Source: CAVPJC01 sp963705155
Lineage (GTDB): Bacteria; Chloroflexota; Anaerolineae; Anaerolineales; UBA4823
NCBI GenBank assembly: GCA_963705155.1
Contig: CAVPJC010000019.1
Location: forward strand, 62,001-126,000
Direction: 5' to 3'
Length of the DNA stretch: 64,000 nt
A model generated the notes under the pieces. The model was given only the letters and a program-made list of their open reading frames with translations, was not told where the DNA came from and did no database searches. A program made the position numbers and the translations under genes. Shown in pieces: positions 8,151 to 19,391 of this stretch; position 1 is the stretch's first letter; each line of letters begins with the position of its first letter.

Positions 8151-9918
8151 TTACCAATTATCCATAAATTTTATAAACCCATCACGAATCACTGCTGCCA
8201 TAAGTTCTCGGCGTTTTTCCAGGAAAGTTGAAATAATCCATTTTTTCCCAGCCTTTGGGTAGCGCATGCCAGTACATCATTTGTTCAATTCACTTATCTG
8301 AAATTTGACGGCATATAACGGAAAATATACCTCTGGCGATGAATCGCTGATTCCAATATTGTCATCCCATTCAACCAAGGCAAAATTAGCAATCTGGTTT
8401 GTATCACGAAAATCATCAATACCTTTTAAAGATAAATACCCTTTGGGAAACAAGTGATGCCGTTCGGTGGCAGATTTTTTAGCTTGATTGAAGGGTCAAG
8501 CAACTCGGCGACAGATAACTTCGAAAACAAGACTTTAGCCTGGAGAAGAATTAAGAGAAGCATGATACGCAAAGAGAGATGGGCTGCGGGGAGATGATGT
8601 AGCCAGATCATTTGGCAGTGTAATTTTCCAGAAATCATCGGTTAAAGTATCTTGTAACAATATGGTTCAATACCGGTCATAAACCTTTTAGCATCACTAA
8701 AATCTCTGAATCGAGCCAAATCTTGTTCCATAATTGACTCTCGAATGAACCTGTATATCGTCCGGTTAACGCAATCAGAAAGAACCAACGGGCAATACAA
8801 TTCCTAAGAGTGAAATGGTCAACATGATATTGATGTTTCCCAATAAGAAAAAATATATATGCATACAGAAGTGCGGTTTCGGAAGTAATCATTGCTTGAC
8901 CTATATAGCCAGCATGTACGCAGGCTTTCAAAAAGTCATGCCAGTTCTGTAAATCCAGAGACTTTTTCCTGTGCTTTTTGTAGGATGGCAAATTGGGCAT
9001 CACGCCGTTTTACCGAGAATTGTCCCGTTTCCAGGTCTTTACCACGCAGAATGGAATATACATGCCGTAATCGGGCACGATCGAACCCTACCCCCATATC
9101 TACACGGATAAGTTGGTCGGGGTCCGGGTGAATGTAGTAATTAAAAGGTGAAGGTCCAGTAGATAGACGGTTGGCGTGAAAGCCGGCATAAATTCCTCTA
9201 ATTGTAGCTCGGCCTTCATCCCAGAATACAGACATAAGAGTAAGAATAAAATCAGCTTGATTGAGAATTGTCCCTTTGCTATTGATCCGCACAAAGACAT
9301 CAGCGACTTCTTCCTCGTTGACCGAAGCAGAAAGTTCCAATGCGGTGAATGGATAATCATGCAAATCATATAAACGGTCTATATTTTCGGTAATCTGGTC
9401 TTCTTCTTTATCGGATACTTCACGAGACAGGCGGAGCTTTTGAAAATAGTCTTTTACAAAGCGGTTACGCGGATATCCTTTGACAAAGGATACTGATATC
9501 CGGGATAAACTCTGGGTCACGTTTGATGGCAGCATCAGCAATTCAAAAACTTGGTCACGGGGATAATATGCAATAAAAATACGTTCTTGGCGATAATTCT
9601 CCCTGACAACTGACATCCCTTTTAACACCGCATAAAGCGATGTAAGACGTTGTTGCCCGTCAACAATTGAGCAATCGTGGGATTTTTAGCTTGGGCTGTT
9701 TACCAATTTGCCGGTGACCATCTGTAACCCCATTAGCCCAAAAAAGTAGATATCCAACCGGAAAGCCACGATACATCGAGTTAAATAAGATCACGGACTT
9801 TAGTATTCGGCCAAACAAAAGGGCGTTGTAACTCAGGAAGACCAATTTCACCGATATCGATGTCTTCAATAATTTTAGAGAGTGAATAGCTAACTTCTTT
9901 AACAAGTGTTTTACTCAT
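8151..9918 (-). CDS. DUF262 (GmrSD-like) family protein embedded in the type I R-M operon (frameshifted)
   Basis: DUF262/GmrS-type NTP-dependent nuclease relative, about 589 residues once joined. The start MSKTLVKEVSYSLSKIIEDI at 9918 leads to NSMYRGFPVGYLLFW. The ParB-like signature IVDGQQRLTSLYA is readable around 9650, spanning a frameshift. The longest clean block (9628-8936) contains FVRINSKGTILNQADFILT. The C-terminal region contains ERHHLFPKGYLS, an HNH-like motif, and VIRDGFIKFMDNW before the stop at 8151. It is much richer in A+T than hsdR and hsdM, suggesting separate acquisition. It sits between hsdS and hsdM with short gaps. Likely an accessory defence nuclease; the target DNA modification is unknown. 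Confidence 0.75.
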
Positions 9919-9956
9919 ACGGAATTACCTTTCGTAGATTTTATATGCAATGTAGC

Positions 9957-11274
9957 TCAATCAAATAATTCGAGTCTGTCTGGCCCATTCCACATCGGGT
10001 GGGAAAATTGGATATGCTCAACCCTTGGTGCCAACCTCGCCAATCTCCCCTCAAACGCGGCCTTCAACACCGCCTGGCGCAGGCGGGCGGCGCGGGCCAA
10101 TTGCGCCTGCACGCCCGCCTCCACCTGCTGCGCCACCGACAGCCGCCGCTCGACCTCAGCGACGATGCGATGCTGTTCAGAGATCGGGGGTATCGGGATA
10201 TCGAAATCACGAATTCTCGCGGAGTTCAGAGCATATTGCATACCACCTGAACCACTTTTCCGGGTTTGTTCATAACGCGATGAAGCCAATAAAAGACCCA
10301 GATCAGGGTAAACCATGGCGTAGTTTGGCAAAATTGACGCAATATTTTAATTCGTAGTTGCTTCAATATCAAGAAGTGCAACTTGTCAACGCGTTTTACC
10401 TTCGCCAATCATTGCAAGCAGGACTGTCCCTGCAGGGTGTAATTTTGCGCTGCTATTTCGCATTCCAGCGACGGTAATAAGCTCACAGAGTCTTTCTAAT
10501 TCTGGAGTTTCGCACCTCACCTGAACTTACCCAAGCAATATTGCCATTCCAGTATTCTGATTTCAGTTCTCGAAGGCGTACCACCAATAGTTACTGTAAA
10601 CACATCGCCAAGCTTATTGAAGCTCCATCCTTGTGGCAGGCCGGACTCCTGTACGGGCACGGCGCCGCCGTGCCCCGACAGCCTGCCCTCCACCGCTGCC
10701 TTGAGCACGGATGCCTTGTAGCGCTTCAGCCCGGCCTGGACGCGGCGCAGTCCGCTCACGCCCGCATCGAGCTGCGTGAAGAGCTCGTCGATGCGGGCAA
10801 CGATGCGCTGTTGTTCGGGCAGCGGGGCGAGGGGAATTTCTCGTTGGCGTAAAATATTTCCTGTAACAGCTATTGAAAGTTGTACCAGTGGCTTTGCTAT
10901 CCCATTCATTTTTCAATATAAGCGTAAATAATACAAAATATATTTGCTTGGCAATCCCTTTCTTTGGTCGTAATGCTGCCAAGCCTCGGCCTATGCAAGA
11001 TTTTTCTTGACACAAATTGGTTGCGACCTAGCCCAGGTTGCACGAACTGTAAATCAAAATATCGTCTGCCTCAGCGATTTTTTCCGGTTCAGAACACCAC
11101 TTTATTGGCGTTGGGTAAAGATCGCCAAACTTCAGCCTTTCCTTGATAAAAAGGTAAGCCCACTTCTATCGATATTATAAGTAGAAACAGACGGCGATTG
11201 ACCAAGAATTACCTCACTCATATTTCTGCCAATGATGTCATCGTCCAACCTTCAGGCAGATTTCCATTCAGCAT
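9957..11274 (-). CDS. hsdS: type I restriction specificity subunit HsdS (frameshifted)
   Basis: DNA-recognition subunit with two target-recognition domains. The N-terminal start MLNGNLPEGWTMTSLAEI is typical. The central conserved helix reads LPEQQRIVARIDELFTQLDA. The C-terminal one reads ISEQHRIVAEVERRLSVAQQ, followed by ARLRQAVLKAAFEGRL. The TRD regions (about 10850-11220 and 10200-10560) are AT-rich, while the conserved helices are GC-rich, the usual mosaic of HsdS. Several indels break the gene, mainly in the TRDs. A REP-like palindrome lies inside it at 10652-10679. About 439 residues after repair. Confidence 0.8.
10652..10679. repeat. REP-like palindrome inside hsdS
   Basis: The core GGGCACGGCG, CC, GCCGTGCCCC resembles the intergenic palindrome at 14390-14418. 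It encodes GHGGAVPV between the central conserved helix and the second recognition domain of HsdS, a position that tolerates insertions. Confidence 0.5.
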
Positions 11275-11348
11275 GCACGCTATCTCCAAACCATCCACTA
11301 TGCAGGCGCAGCGTCGTTGCATCTCTATCGTGCGCGCCGACCACGTTG

Positions 11349-14168
11349 CTATGAGGGCAGGGTGGCGTTCAATTCGTCCAGAATGGCGCTCAGGTCTGCG
11401 CCAAAGGCGCGCTGTGCGCCTAACTGCCCGCCCTTGTTGAAAAACTCGCCGGCGCTCAAATCCTCGGGGCGCACCGCCAGGTTCACCCCGATGTGCTCGG
11501 CGATCTGGTCGAGCCACCAGCGCTGCTCGGGGGTGAAGCTCCGTCCGCCGGCTTCCTGCGCCGCTCAGCCAGTCGCGGTAGCGTGCCGCCACCCGCTCGG
11601 GGTAGGGCGCCAGCTCGTCATCCAACTGCACGGCGTGCCGCACCAGCGAGACCAGGTCGGCCAGCACACGGCGCTCGTTGACGCCGCGCACGCGGTCTCT
11701 TTCCAGCTGGGCATAGGCCCGCCACAAGCGCTCGGTGGTCCAGGTGTGCGGCGGCTGTTGCAGGATCGCTCGGCCAGATCTTTCACCGCGGCGAAGGTCA
11801 GGCGGCCCTACCGTCTGCCTCTCCCCCGGGAGAGGGGCCGGGGGTGAGGGAGGTTGAAGATGATCTGCAGGGCGGTGATTTCGTCTTTGTTGCTCCTCGA
11901 TGAACTGCGCGGAACGACTCCACCGTGAGGCGGGCTTTCTCGGTGTCCTCAGCGGCAAAACCGGCTTCCAGCACCGTGTCCACGCTGATCGTATCCAGCA
12001 TCTGCTCGCTGCGCTCGCTGGATTTCAACCAGCAGGCTGCGCAGGTCGGGGTTGGCTGCCAGCGGGCATCAGCGCCGCTCCACCAGCTCGCTGCGCGCCT
12101 GCTCGATCTGCGGCCTCCGTTGGGGATGGCACACGGGCCTGCCGCAGCCGCCAGGATGCTGTCCGGTCGATGGCGTCCAGGATCGCCAGCGGCAATGTGT
12201 TCGAGGCCGCTCCGGCTGTCACCGGCAGCTCGGATGCGCTCCGGTCGGCGTCGCTCAGCTTGCTGTCCAGCCTGGCCAGCCGACCGGCCAGAGAGGACGA
12301 GCGTATCGTCATCGCTCACCCCCAGCGGCCACGGCTTCGAGCAGCTTGCTCGAAAGGTCTTGCCCCGTTTGCGCTCCAGGGTCTGGGTGTCCACCTTCTC
12401 CTGCTCGACGATCCCCACCGCATCCACGATCACGAAGCGGTCCTTGCTGCGCGGCGTCGGGGGTCACCGCCTGCAGGTCGTCGGGTTGATCACGCGCGTG
12501 CCGCGCCCAGCATCTGCTCGAAGAGCACGCGGCTGCTTGCACCGCGCGCATGAAGAGCAGCGCTTCGAGCGGCTTGATATCGGTGCCGGTGGCGATCATG
12601 TCCACCGTCACGGCGATGCGCGGGTAATAGCTGTTGCGGAAGCTGCGATCAGCGCTTCGGGCGGCGTCCCGGTGGCGCGGTAGGTGATCTTCTTGCAGAA
12701 GTCGTCGCCCTTGCCGAACTCCTCGCGCACGATGCGCACGATGTCTTCGGCGTGGCTGTCGTCTTTGGCGAAGATCAAGCGTCTTGGGCACTTCCGTGCG
12801 CCCGGGGAAGATCTCGGTAAACAGCTGGTCGTGGTAGGTTTGCAGCATGGTGCGGATCTGGCTCGTCGCAGACCACCTCGCGGTCGAGCTGCTCAGGCGT
12901 CGTAGGTCAAATCTTCGTCGAGCTGTTCCCAGCGCTGGCGGCGGGTGAGCTTATCGCGCTTGCCCACCCAAAAGCCGGCTTCGACGGTGTTGCCCTGCTC
13001 GGTGATCTGCGTGCGGATGCGGTAGACCTCGCCATCCACGTTGACCCCATCCGCCACCGCCCGCGGGCGCGGAGTATTCCATCACCAGGTTCTGGTTGAA
13101 GAAGCCGAGGGTCTGCTTGGACGGGCGTGGCGGTCAGCCCGATCAGGAAGGCATCGAAATATTCCAGCACCTGCCGCCACAGGTTGTAGATCGAGCGGTG
13201 GCACTCGTCCGTGATGATGACATCGAAGAACTCGATCGGGAATTGCGGGTTGTAGCTGCACTTCCTTGGGCGTCTGGTCATCGCAGCGCAGCTGCCCATC
13301 TCGAACAGCGAGCCTTCTTCGTTGCCGTCGTCGAAACTCTGCCTCGCCGCTCGAGCATCGAATACAGGCGCTGGATGGTGGTGATCACCACCTGGTTGAC
13401 CGGGTCGATGGCGTTGCTCTGCAGATGCTGGACGTTGTACAGCTCGGTGAACTTGCGCCCGTCGTCGGGCGTGGTGTAATGCCTGGAATTCCTTGAGCGC
13501 CTGGCTGGCCAGGTTGGCGCGGTCCACCAGGAACAGCACACGGCGGCGCCTTGCCGAACTTGATCAGCCGGTAGATCGAAGCTGACCGCGGTGAAGGTCT
13601 TGCCCGAGCCGGTCGCCATCTGGATCAGCGCCCGCGGCCTGGTCCTGCGCAGCGACGCTTCCAGGTTGGTGATCGCCTCGATCTGCGCCTTCCACAGGCC
13701 GGTCGTGATTCAAAGGCGGCAGGTTTTGCAGACGCCCGCGCAGGGTGGCTGCTTCGCCCCTCGGGTTGCCCATTCCGCCAGGGTCTCCGGGCGGTGAAAA
13801 GCAAACACCTGCCGGGAGCGCGGCTGCGGGTCGCGTCATCGCGAAACAGGGTTTCGACGCCGGTGCTTCGTACTGGAAGGGCAGCGGCAGGGTGACGTGC
13901 GGGATATTGGCGGCAGCCCAACCGTGTACTGCCCGGCCTGCTCGGCCACGCCCGAGAGGGTTGTCCCCTCCGGCTTGGCTTCCACCACCCCCACCGCTTT
14001 GCGGTCGACGAAAAGGAGATAATCGGCTTCGCCGGTGTGCAGCGGAAACTCGCGCACCGCCACCCCCTGCCCGGCAAACAGGTTCATCCCGGGGCGGTCC
14101 TGCATCACCCACCCGGCGGCGGTCAGCAGAGCATCGATGTTCTGGCTGGCTCTTTCTTCGGGGTTCAT
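11349..14168 (-). CDS. hsdR: type I restriction endonuclease subunit HsdR, EcoEI-like (many frameshifts)
   Basis: ATP-dependent translocase and nuclease subunit. The start MNPEERASQNIDALLTAAGW at 14168 leads to the nuclease block YLLFVDRKAVGVVEAKPEG, which carries the D-ExK-like residues. Walker A is seen in MATGSGKTFTAVS and the DEAD-like box in DECHRSIYNLWRQV, followed by LIGLTATP. The C-terminus reads WWLDQIAEHIGVN, then FGADLSAILDELNATLPS, and stops with TAG at 11349. About 940 residues once joined, the usual EcoEI_R size. More than ten indels break the frame, the highest density in the window. A C-rich repeat is inserted near 11820-11850. It is first in the R-M operon, upstream of hsdS by 74 bases. 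Confidence 0.85.
11815..11850. repeat. C-rich dispersed repeat (CCCTCACCCC... type) inside hsdR
   Basis: On the minus strand this reads CCCTCACCCCCGGCCCCTCT followed by CCCGGGGGAGAGG. It has the same motif as the longer repeat at 28563-28680. It encodes LTPGPSPGGE, a peptide hallmark of this class of insertion, within the C-terminal half of HsdR. Confidence 0.6.
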
Positions 14169-14457
14169 TCTTGGGTATGCGGACAATCCTATGCGAACAA
14201 TTCTTTCCTGCCTGTGATGAGTATAGCACAACTCGCCGCTTGACGGTTTGCCGGGTCAAAGGCTACCGCACCTGATAAATCCATTGCGCCTGTTCAGAGC
14301 GCGATCGATTGCAATGGTGACTATGGATTTATGCGCACGGAGGATGGTAGGAATTTATCCCCCTGCCGGTGCCAATTTGGTCAATTGCCGTAGGGGCACG
14401 GCGTCGCCGTGCCCCTACCGTGCCCCCCACAAACACAATTTCGAATTGGGCGTTTCA
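14169..14457. other. intergenic stretch upstream of hsdR and aspS
   Basis: This stretch separates the divergent hsdR and aspS genes. Apart from the REP-like palindrome annotated at 14390-14418, I see no gene. A minus-strand TATACT at 14223-14218, about 50 bases before the hsdR start, could be a -10 box. A good -35 partner is not evident. Confidence 0.4.
14390..14418. repeat. intergenic REP-like palindrome
   Basis: A perfect 13-bp inverted repeat pairs GTAGGGGCACGGC (14390-14402) with GCCGTGCCCCTAC (14406-14418) around a 3-base loop. It resembles the palindromes within and beside the RAYT gene and the one in hsdS, and is the cleanest copy. Confidence 0.75.
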
Positions 14458-14648
14458 TGTTATAATTTTCGGCATTAACCGCCTGGACTCGATGTTATGA
14501 AACCCTGTGTCCCTTCCCCTGACGACAATAATCCCAACGCCCTCGAGATGCGCCGGGCGGGAGCTGGCAGGCTGCCGGGTGGTTGACACCCCATTCTGAG
14601 ACACCATCGCCCGACGCGGAGCGCAAGCGCGAAGGGCGATTTTTTTTG
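14458..14648 (+). promoter_or_regulatory. extended -10 promoter and attenuator-like leader of aspS
   Basis: An extended -10 element (TGTTATAAT, 14458-14466) precedes a leader of about 185 bases. Small hairpins include GGGTG/CACCC near 14577-14591. The leader ends in a terminator-like hairpin, ATCGCCC (14606-14612) with GGGCGAT (14634-14640), followed by seven T. The ribosome site GGAGG starts at once after it. This layout suggests premature termination control of aspS. The canonical T-box sequence is not intact, so a T-box is only a possibility. Confidence 0.5.
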
Positions 14649-14658
14649 GAGGCTGAGC

Positions 14659-16451
<1,793 letters not shown>

Positions 16452-16471
16452 TACCTGTTTAAGGCATAAGG

Positions 16472-16517
16472 ACACGCCAGGTGCAGGTGTTTTGCTGCGC
16501 CTGGCGTGTTTTATTTT
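16472..16517 (+). terminator. rho-independent terminator after aspS
   Basis: ACACGCCAGGTGCAG (16472-16486) pairs with CTGCGCCTGGCGTGT (16495-16509), followed by a T-rich tract, 20 bases after the aspS stop. Confidence 0.9.
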
Positions 16518-16623
16518 GCCAGCAGCCAGTATTGATAACACTGAAACAGGAAGCGAACGCACCGTTCAGGGCGTCAACCGGCGCAGGCTCTGCAGTGAAC
16601 GCCGCTGACGAGCGTAGTAAGCA

Positions 16624-18018
16624 TCAACCGCCGCCGCCTGTAAAAACTCCCTTCCCATCATTCCACCACATCTGGTAGTCCGCCTCATTTCTCCCGGTAA
16701 AAATGTCTTGATCCCCATCCCCATCAAAATCGGCAACCGCCACGCCGGTATCCTCTCGATATTCGAAGTGCGTATCTGACCGGCGGAACTCCCCCTGCCC
16801 GTCGTTCCACCAGATCTCAGCTCCCCAGACCCTGGCAAGCAGCGCATCCAGGTCTCCATCTCCATCCAAATCCGCCAGGAATACCGCCTTGGTCCGAATG
16901 CTGCCATAAGGTAGATAGTTCCCCGGCAGCTTGTCGGCTGCCGCTGAAAACCCCGCTTGCAGCTTTTTCCATACCGTCTGCACCGCCTCAAACGATTGCT
17001 CTGCCGGAACGAAAATCGGTCCGCCGCTGCCGGTCTCGTTGCCCTGGTTAATCCATAACTCTCGCCCCGGTGCTCGTCCCCACCAGCGCATCCAAACGCT
17101 CATCCCCGTTCACATCCCCCAGGGCTACCGAGGTGCTGTCTGTATTACCCAACGGTTGGTCAAACGCCGTCAGCTTCCCCGTCCCATCATTCAGCAGGAT
17201 CAGATCATCCATCGAATCGATGGTCCCCATGGTGGGTTTACCCACCGCCGCGTAAATATCCAGGTCGCCGTCCCCATCCAGGTCGCCCAGCGCCGCCTGG
17301 CGGATGGGCAGCCCGTCCAGAAAATCCATCGGGATAATGTGCCCGGTTTGAAGGAGCTGCCTCGATGCCATCATTGATCCACACCCACGATACGGATGGC
17401 GCATTGGGAAAGTCATACCCCGGCCGTGTGGCGTTCATGCCATAACAGCAGCCGGCCACGAAGGCGTCGATCCTGCCATCCCCGTTCAAATCGCCCATCG
17501 CAATCGTCCCGCCCATATCCCGGTAGCCGTTGTTGTACGCGGGTGGGGAATTGATCCCACCGCTCGACATAAACTTGCCGGCTTCCCCGCTTGCATTCCG
17601 CCCTGGTTTACGAGCAGGTGGATGCCGAAATCCTGGATGAATATATCCGCATCCCCGTCTTGATCGACATCTCCCGCTCCCGCTGCGAACCCGCCGAAGG
17701 GATCCATATCCTGCTTCACGGACGAGCTCAAACTTACCGTTCCCCTGGTTGATCCATCTGCCAATTCCCGCCCACGAAATATCCACCGCTTCCCAGCGGG
17801 TATGGCTGACGATCACATCCAGCTCGCCATTCCCCATCCAAATCCAACACCTGGGTCCAATTCTTGAACGGCCCCTTCGTCTCCCCATACCACAGGTTGA
17901 GGCTGGCACACACCGGCAAACTTAACAGCAACGCCAGAATGCCGGTAACGATCAACCATTTGCGCACCATCGGAGATCTTAACAAGGAATCCTTCTCCTG
18001 CACCATCCCGGATCTCAT
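16624..18018 (-). CDS. secreted FG-GAP/VCBS repeat protein (frameshifted)
   Basis: Exported beta-propeller protein with calcium-binding FG-GAP (integrin-like) repeats. A signal peptide is visible (WLIVTGILALLLSLPVC). Seven Asp-rich loops recur: DLDGNGELDVIV, DVDQDGDADIFI, DLNGDGRIDAFV, DLDGDGDLDIYA, DVNGDERLDALV, DLDGDGDLDALL and DFDGDGDQDIFT. About 465 residues after joining four frames. I chose the ATG at 18018; ATGs at 18006 and 17970 would also leave a signal peptide. The breaks fall near 17850, 17700, 17600, 17380 and 17070. The role is unknown; such proteins often bind surfaces or partners outside the cell. Confidence 0.75.
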
Positions 18019-18108
18019 CTCACCACCCTGACAACCGCCCGCCCCAGCATATGGGGAACACCCGCGTGTGCAATTCACCAGCCTTACTTTTTTCAACAGC
18101 CTGAACTC

Positions 18109-19125
18109 TTAAGCCGCGCTGTTTTTCAACACCTTTAAAGCCCGCAGAGTTACCCAGGGGTTCGGTTTTTTCTTATCTCCGAACTCGCCCCAGGTCTTGC
18201 CGCTGTAATCGTATTCCAACGCCCAGCGCCCGGCGGCATCCTGCTTGTCGGCGATGACCTGCAGGGCGTGCGCCAGGCGCGGGTCTCCCTGGCAGCCGCA
18301 CTGCAGCAGCGCCTCCACCAGTTGGAGCAGATCGGTAACATAAAACACCGGAAAACCGAACTTCCACCAGTTCTGGCTGGGTTTCTCAGCCCAGCCGTTG
18401 GGGTAACCGGCGGTGGCGGGGTCGACGCCCAGGAAGAAATCCAGCCCTTGCTGAACGGCGCGCTGCACCAGCGGTGTGCGCTTTTCAGGGGGGAGCTTGC
18501 CCAGGGCCAGCATGACCTTCACGCCGCCCCAGGCGCAGGCCTGTTTGTTGTTCGACCCGCAGGCAAAGCCCGGTCCGCACTTGCCGGCGTAATAGCGCAC
18601 GGGGGCGTGTTTGTCTTCCATAGGGGCGATGCCTTCGCCGGTCACGCTGCGCGCCATCCATTCAATGGCCGATGCCAGGCGCGGATCATCCACCCCCAGA
18701 TCGAGCATGGCGGCGCACAGGTTGCCCTGCAGGCAGTCGGCAGTGCCGGAGGGCGCTCCGTTTACCGAAAACTGCCCGCCAGGCGCAAGGGCATGCTCCA
18801 GCAGATAGCTGCAGGCCAGGCCGATGCGTTCATCATCGGCGGCAGAGGCGCCCAACTGGGCCAGCAGGACCAATGCCCACACGCTGCCGGTGTATTTGGG
18901 GTAATAACCGGCGCCGGGCTCAACCCAGTAACCATCCGGGTGCATATTGTCCAGCACGGTTGCCAGCGCGCCGTGCCGGTGGGCAAGCGCCCACGCCGCA
19001 GCCAGGTCGGCGTCTGTCGCAGGTGCATCCAGAAGATCGCGCAGCGCCAGGTAGCGTATGCCGGGATCGTGGCTGTTTGCCAGCCAGTCCAGGGAATCGC
19101 TCTTCAACAGATCATGCCATGTCAT
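18109..19125 (-). CDS. alpha/alpha-toroid (terpenoid cyclase/prenyltransferase-fold) protein
   Basis: Intact cytoplasmic protein of 338 residues built of helical pairs as in squalene-hopene cyclase and prenyltransferase beta subunits. Visible blocks are NMHPDGYWVEPGAGYYPKYT, CLQGNLCAAMLDLG, CAWGGVKVMLALGKLP and NWWKFGFPVFYVTDLLQLVE. The end reads DKQDAAGRWALEYDYSGKTW. It lacks the DxDD motif of cyclising enzymes, so I do not assign an activity. Homologues in related bacteria are often misnamed nitrogen-fixation proteins. The ATG has GGGAGG upstream. It lies on its own between the FG-GAP gene and a divergent sensor gene. Confidence 0.75.
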   Translation of the reverse strand: MTWHDLLKSDSLDWLANSHDPGIRYLALRDLLDAPATDADLAAAWALAHRHGALATVLDNMHPDGYWVEPGAGYYPKYTGSVWALVLLAQLGASAADDERIGLACSYLLEHALAPGGQFSVNGAPSGTADCLQGNLCAAMLDLGVDDPRLASAIEWMARSVTGEGIAPMEDKHAPVRYYAGKCGPGFACGSNNKQACAWGGVKVMLALGKLPPEKRTPLVQRAVQQGLDFFLGVDPATAGYPNGWAEKPSQNWWKFGFPVFYVTDLLQLVEALLQCGCQGDPRLAHALQVIADKQDAAGRWALEYDYSGKTWGEFGDKKKPNPWVTLRALKVLKNSAA

Positions 19126-19391
19126 CAGATGTTCCTCCCAACTCTCTATGATAGTATTATCGCGCCAATCAGCGGAGTCACCCCTGGCAGTTGTGACGCC
19201 GTTCGACGGGTTAATTCAGACTGAAATTATCTGCAAATCAGCGAAAAGCAGTATAATATGCAGGACTGGTTTCTATGCCGGGCCAGATCAACGGCGCCAG
19301 GCGGCTCATCACCTTACCTTACGGTAGAATCAAGCCCGAAAGCGGGAAAGCGGTTTGACGGCCCTGCAGCCTTGTTTCGCTACTCATCCAG

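Noticed and set aside
14473..14658. A definite T-box riboswitch before aspS
   Set aside because: The conserved T-box sequence near TGGNACCGCG is not present; only GGGTGGTTGACACC is found, so I report an attenuator-like leader.
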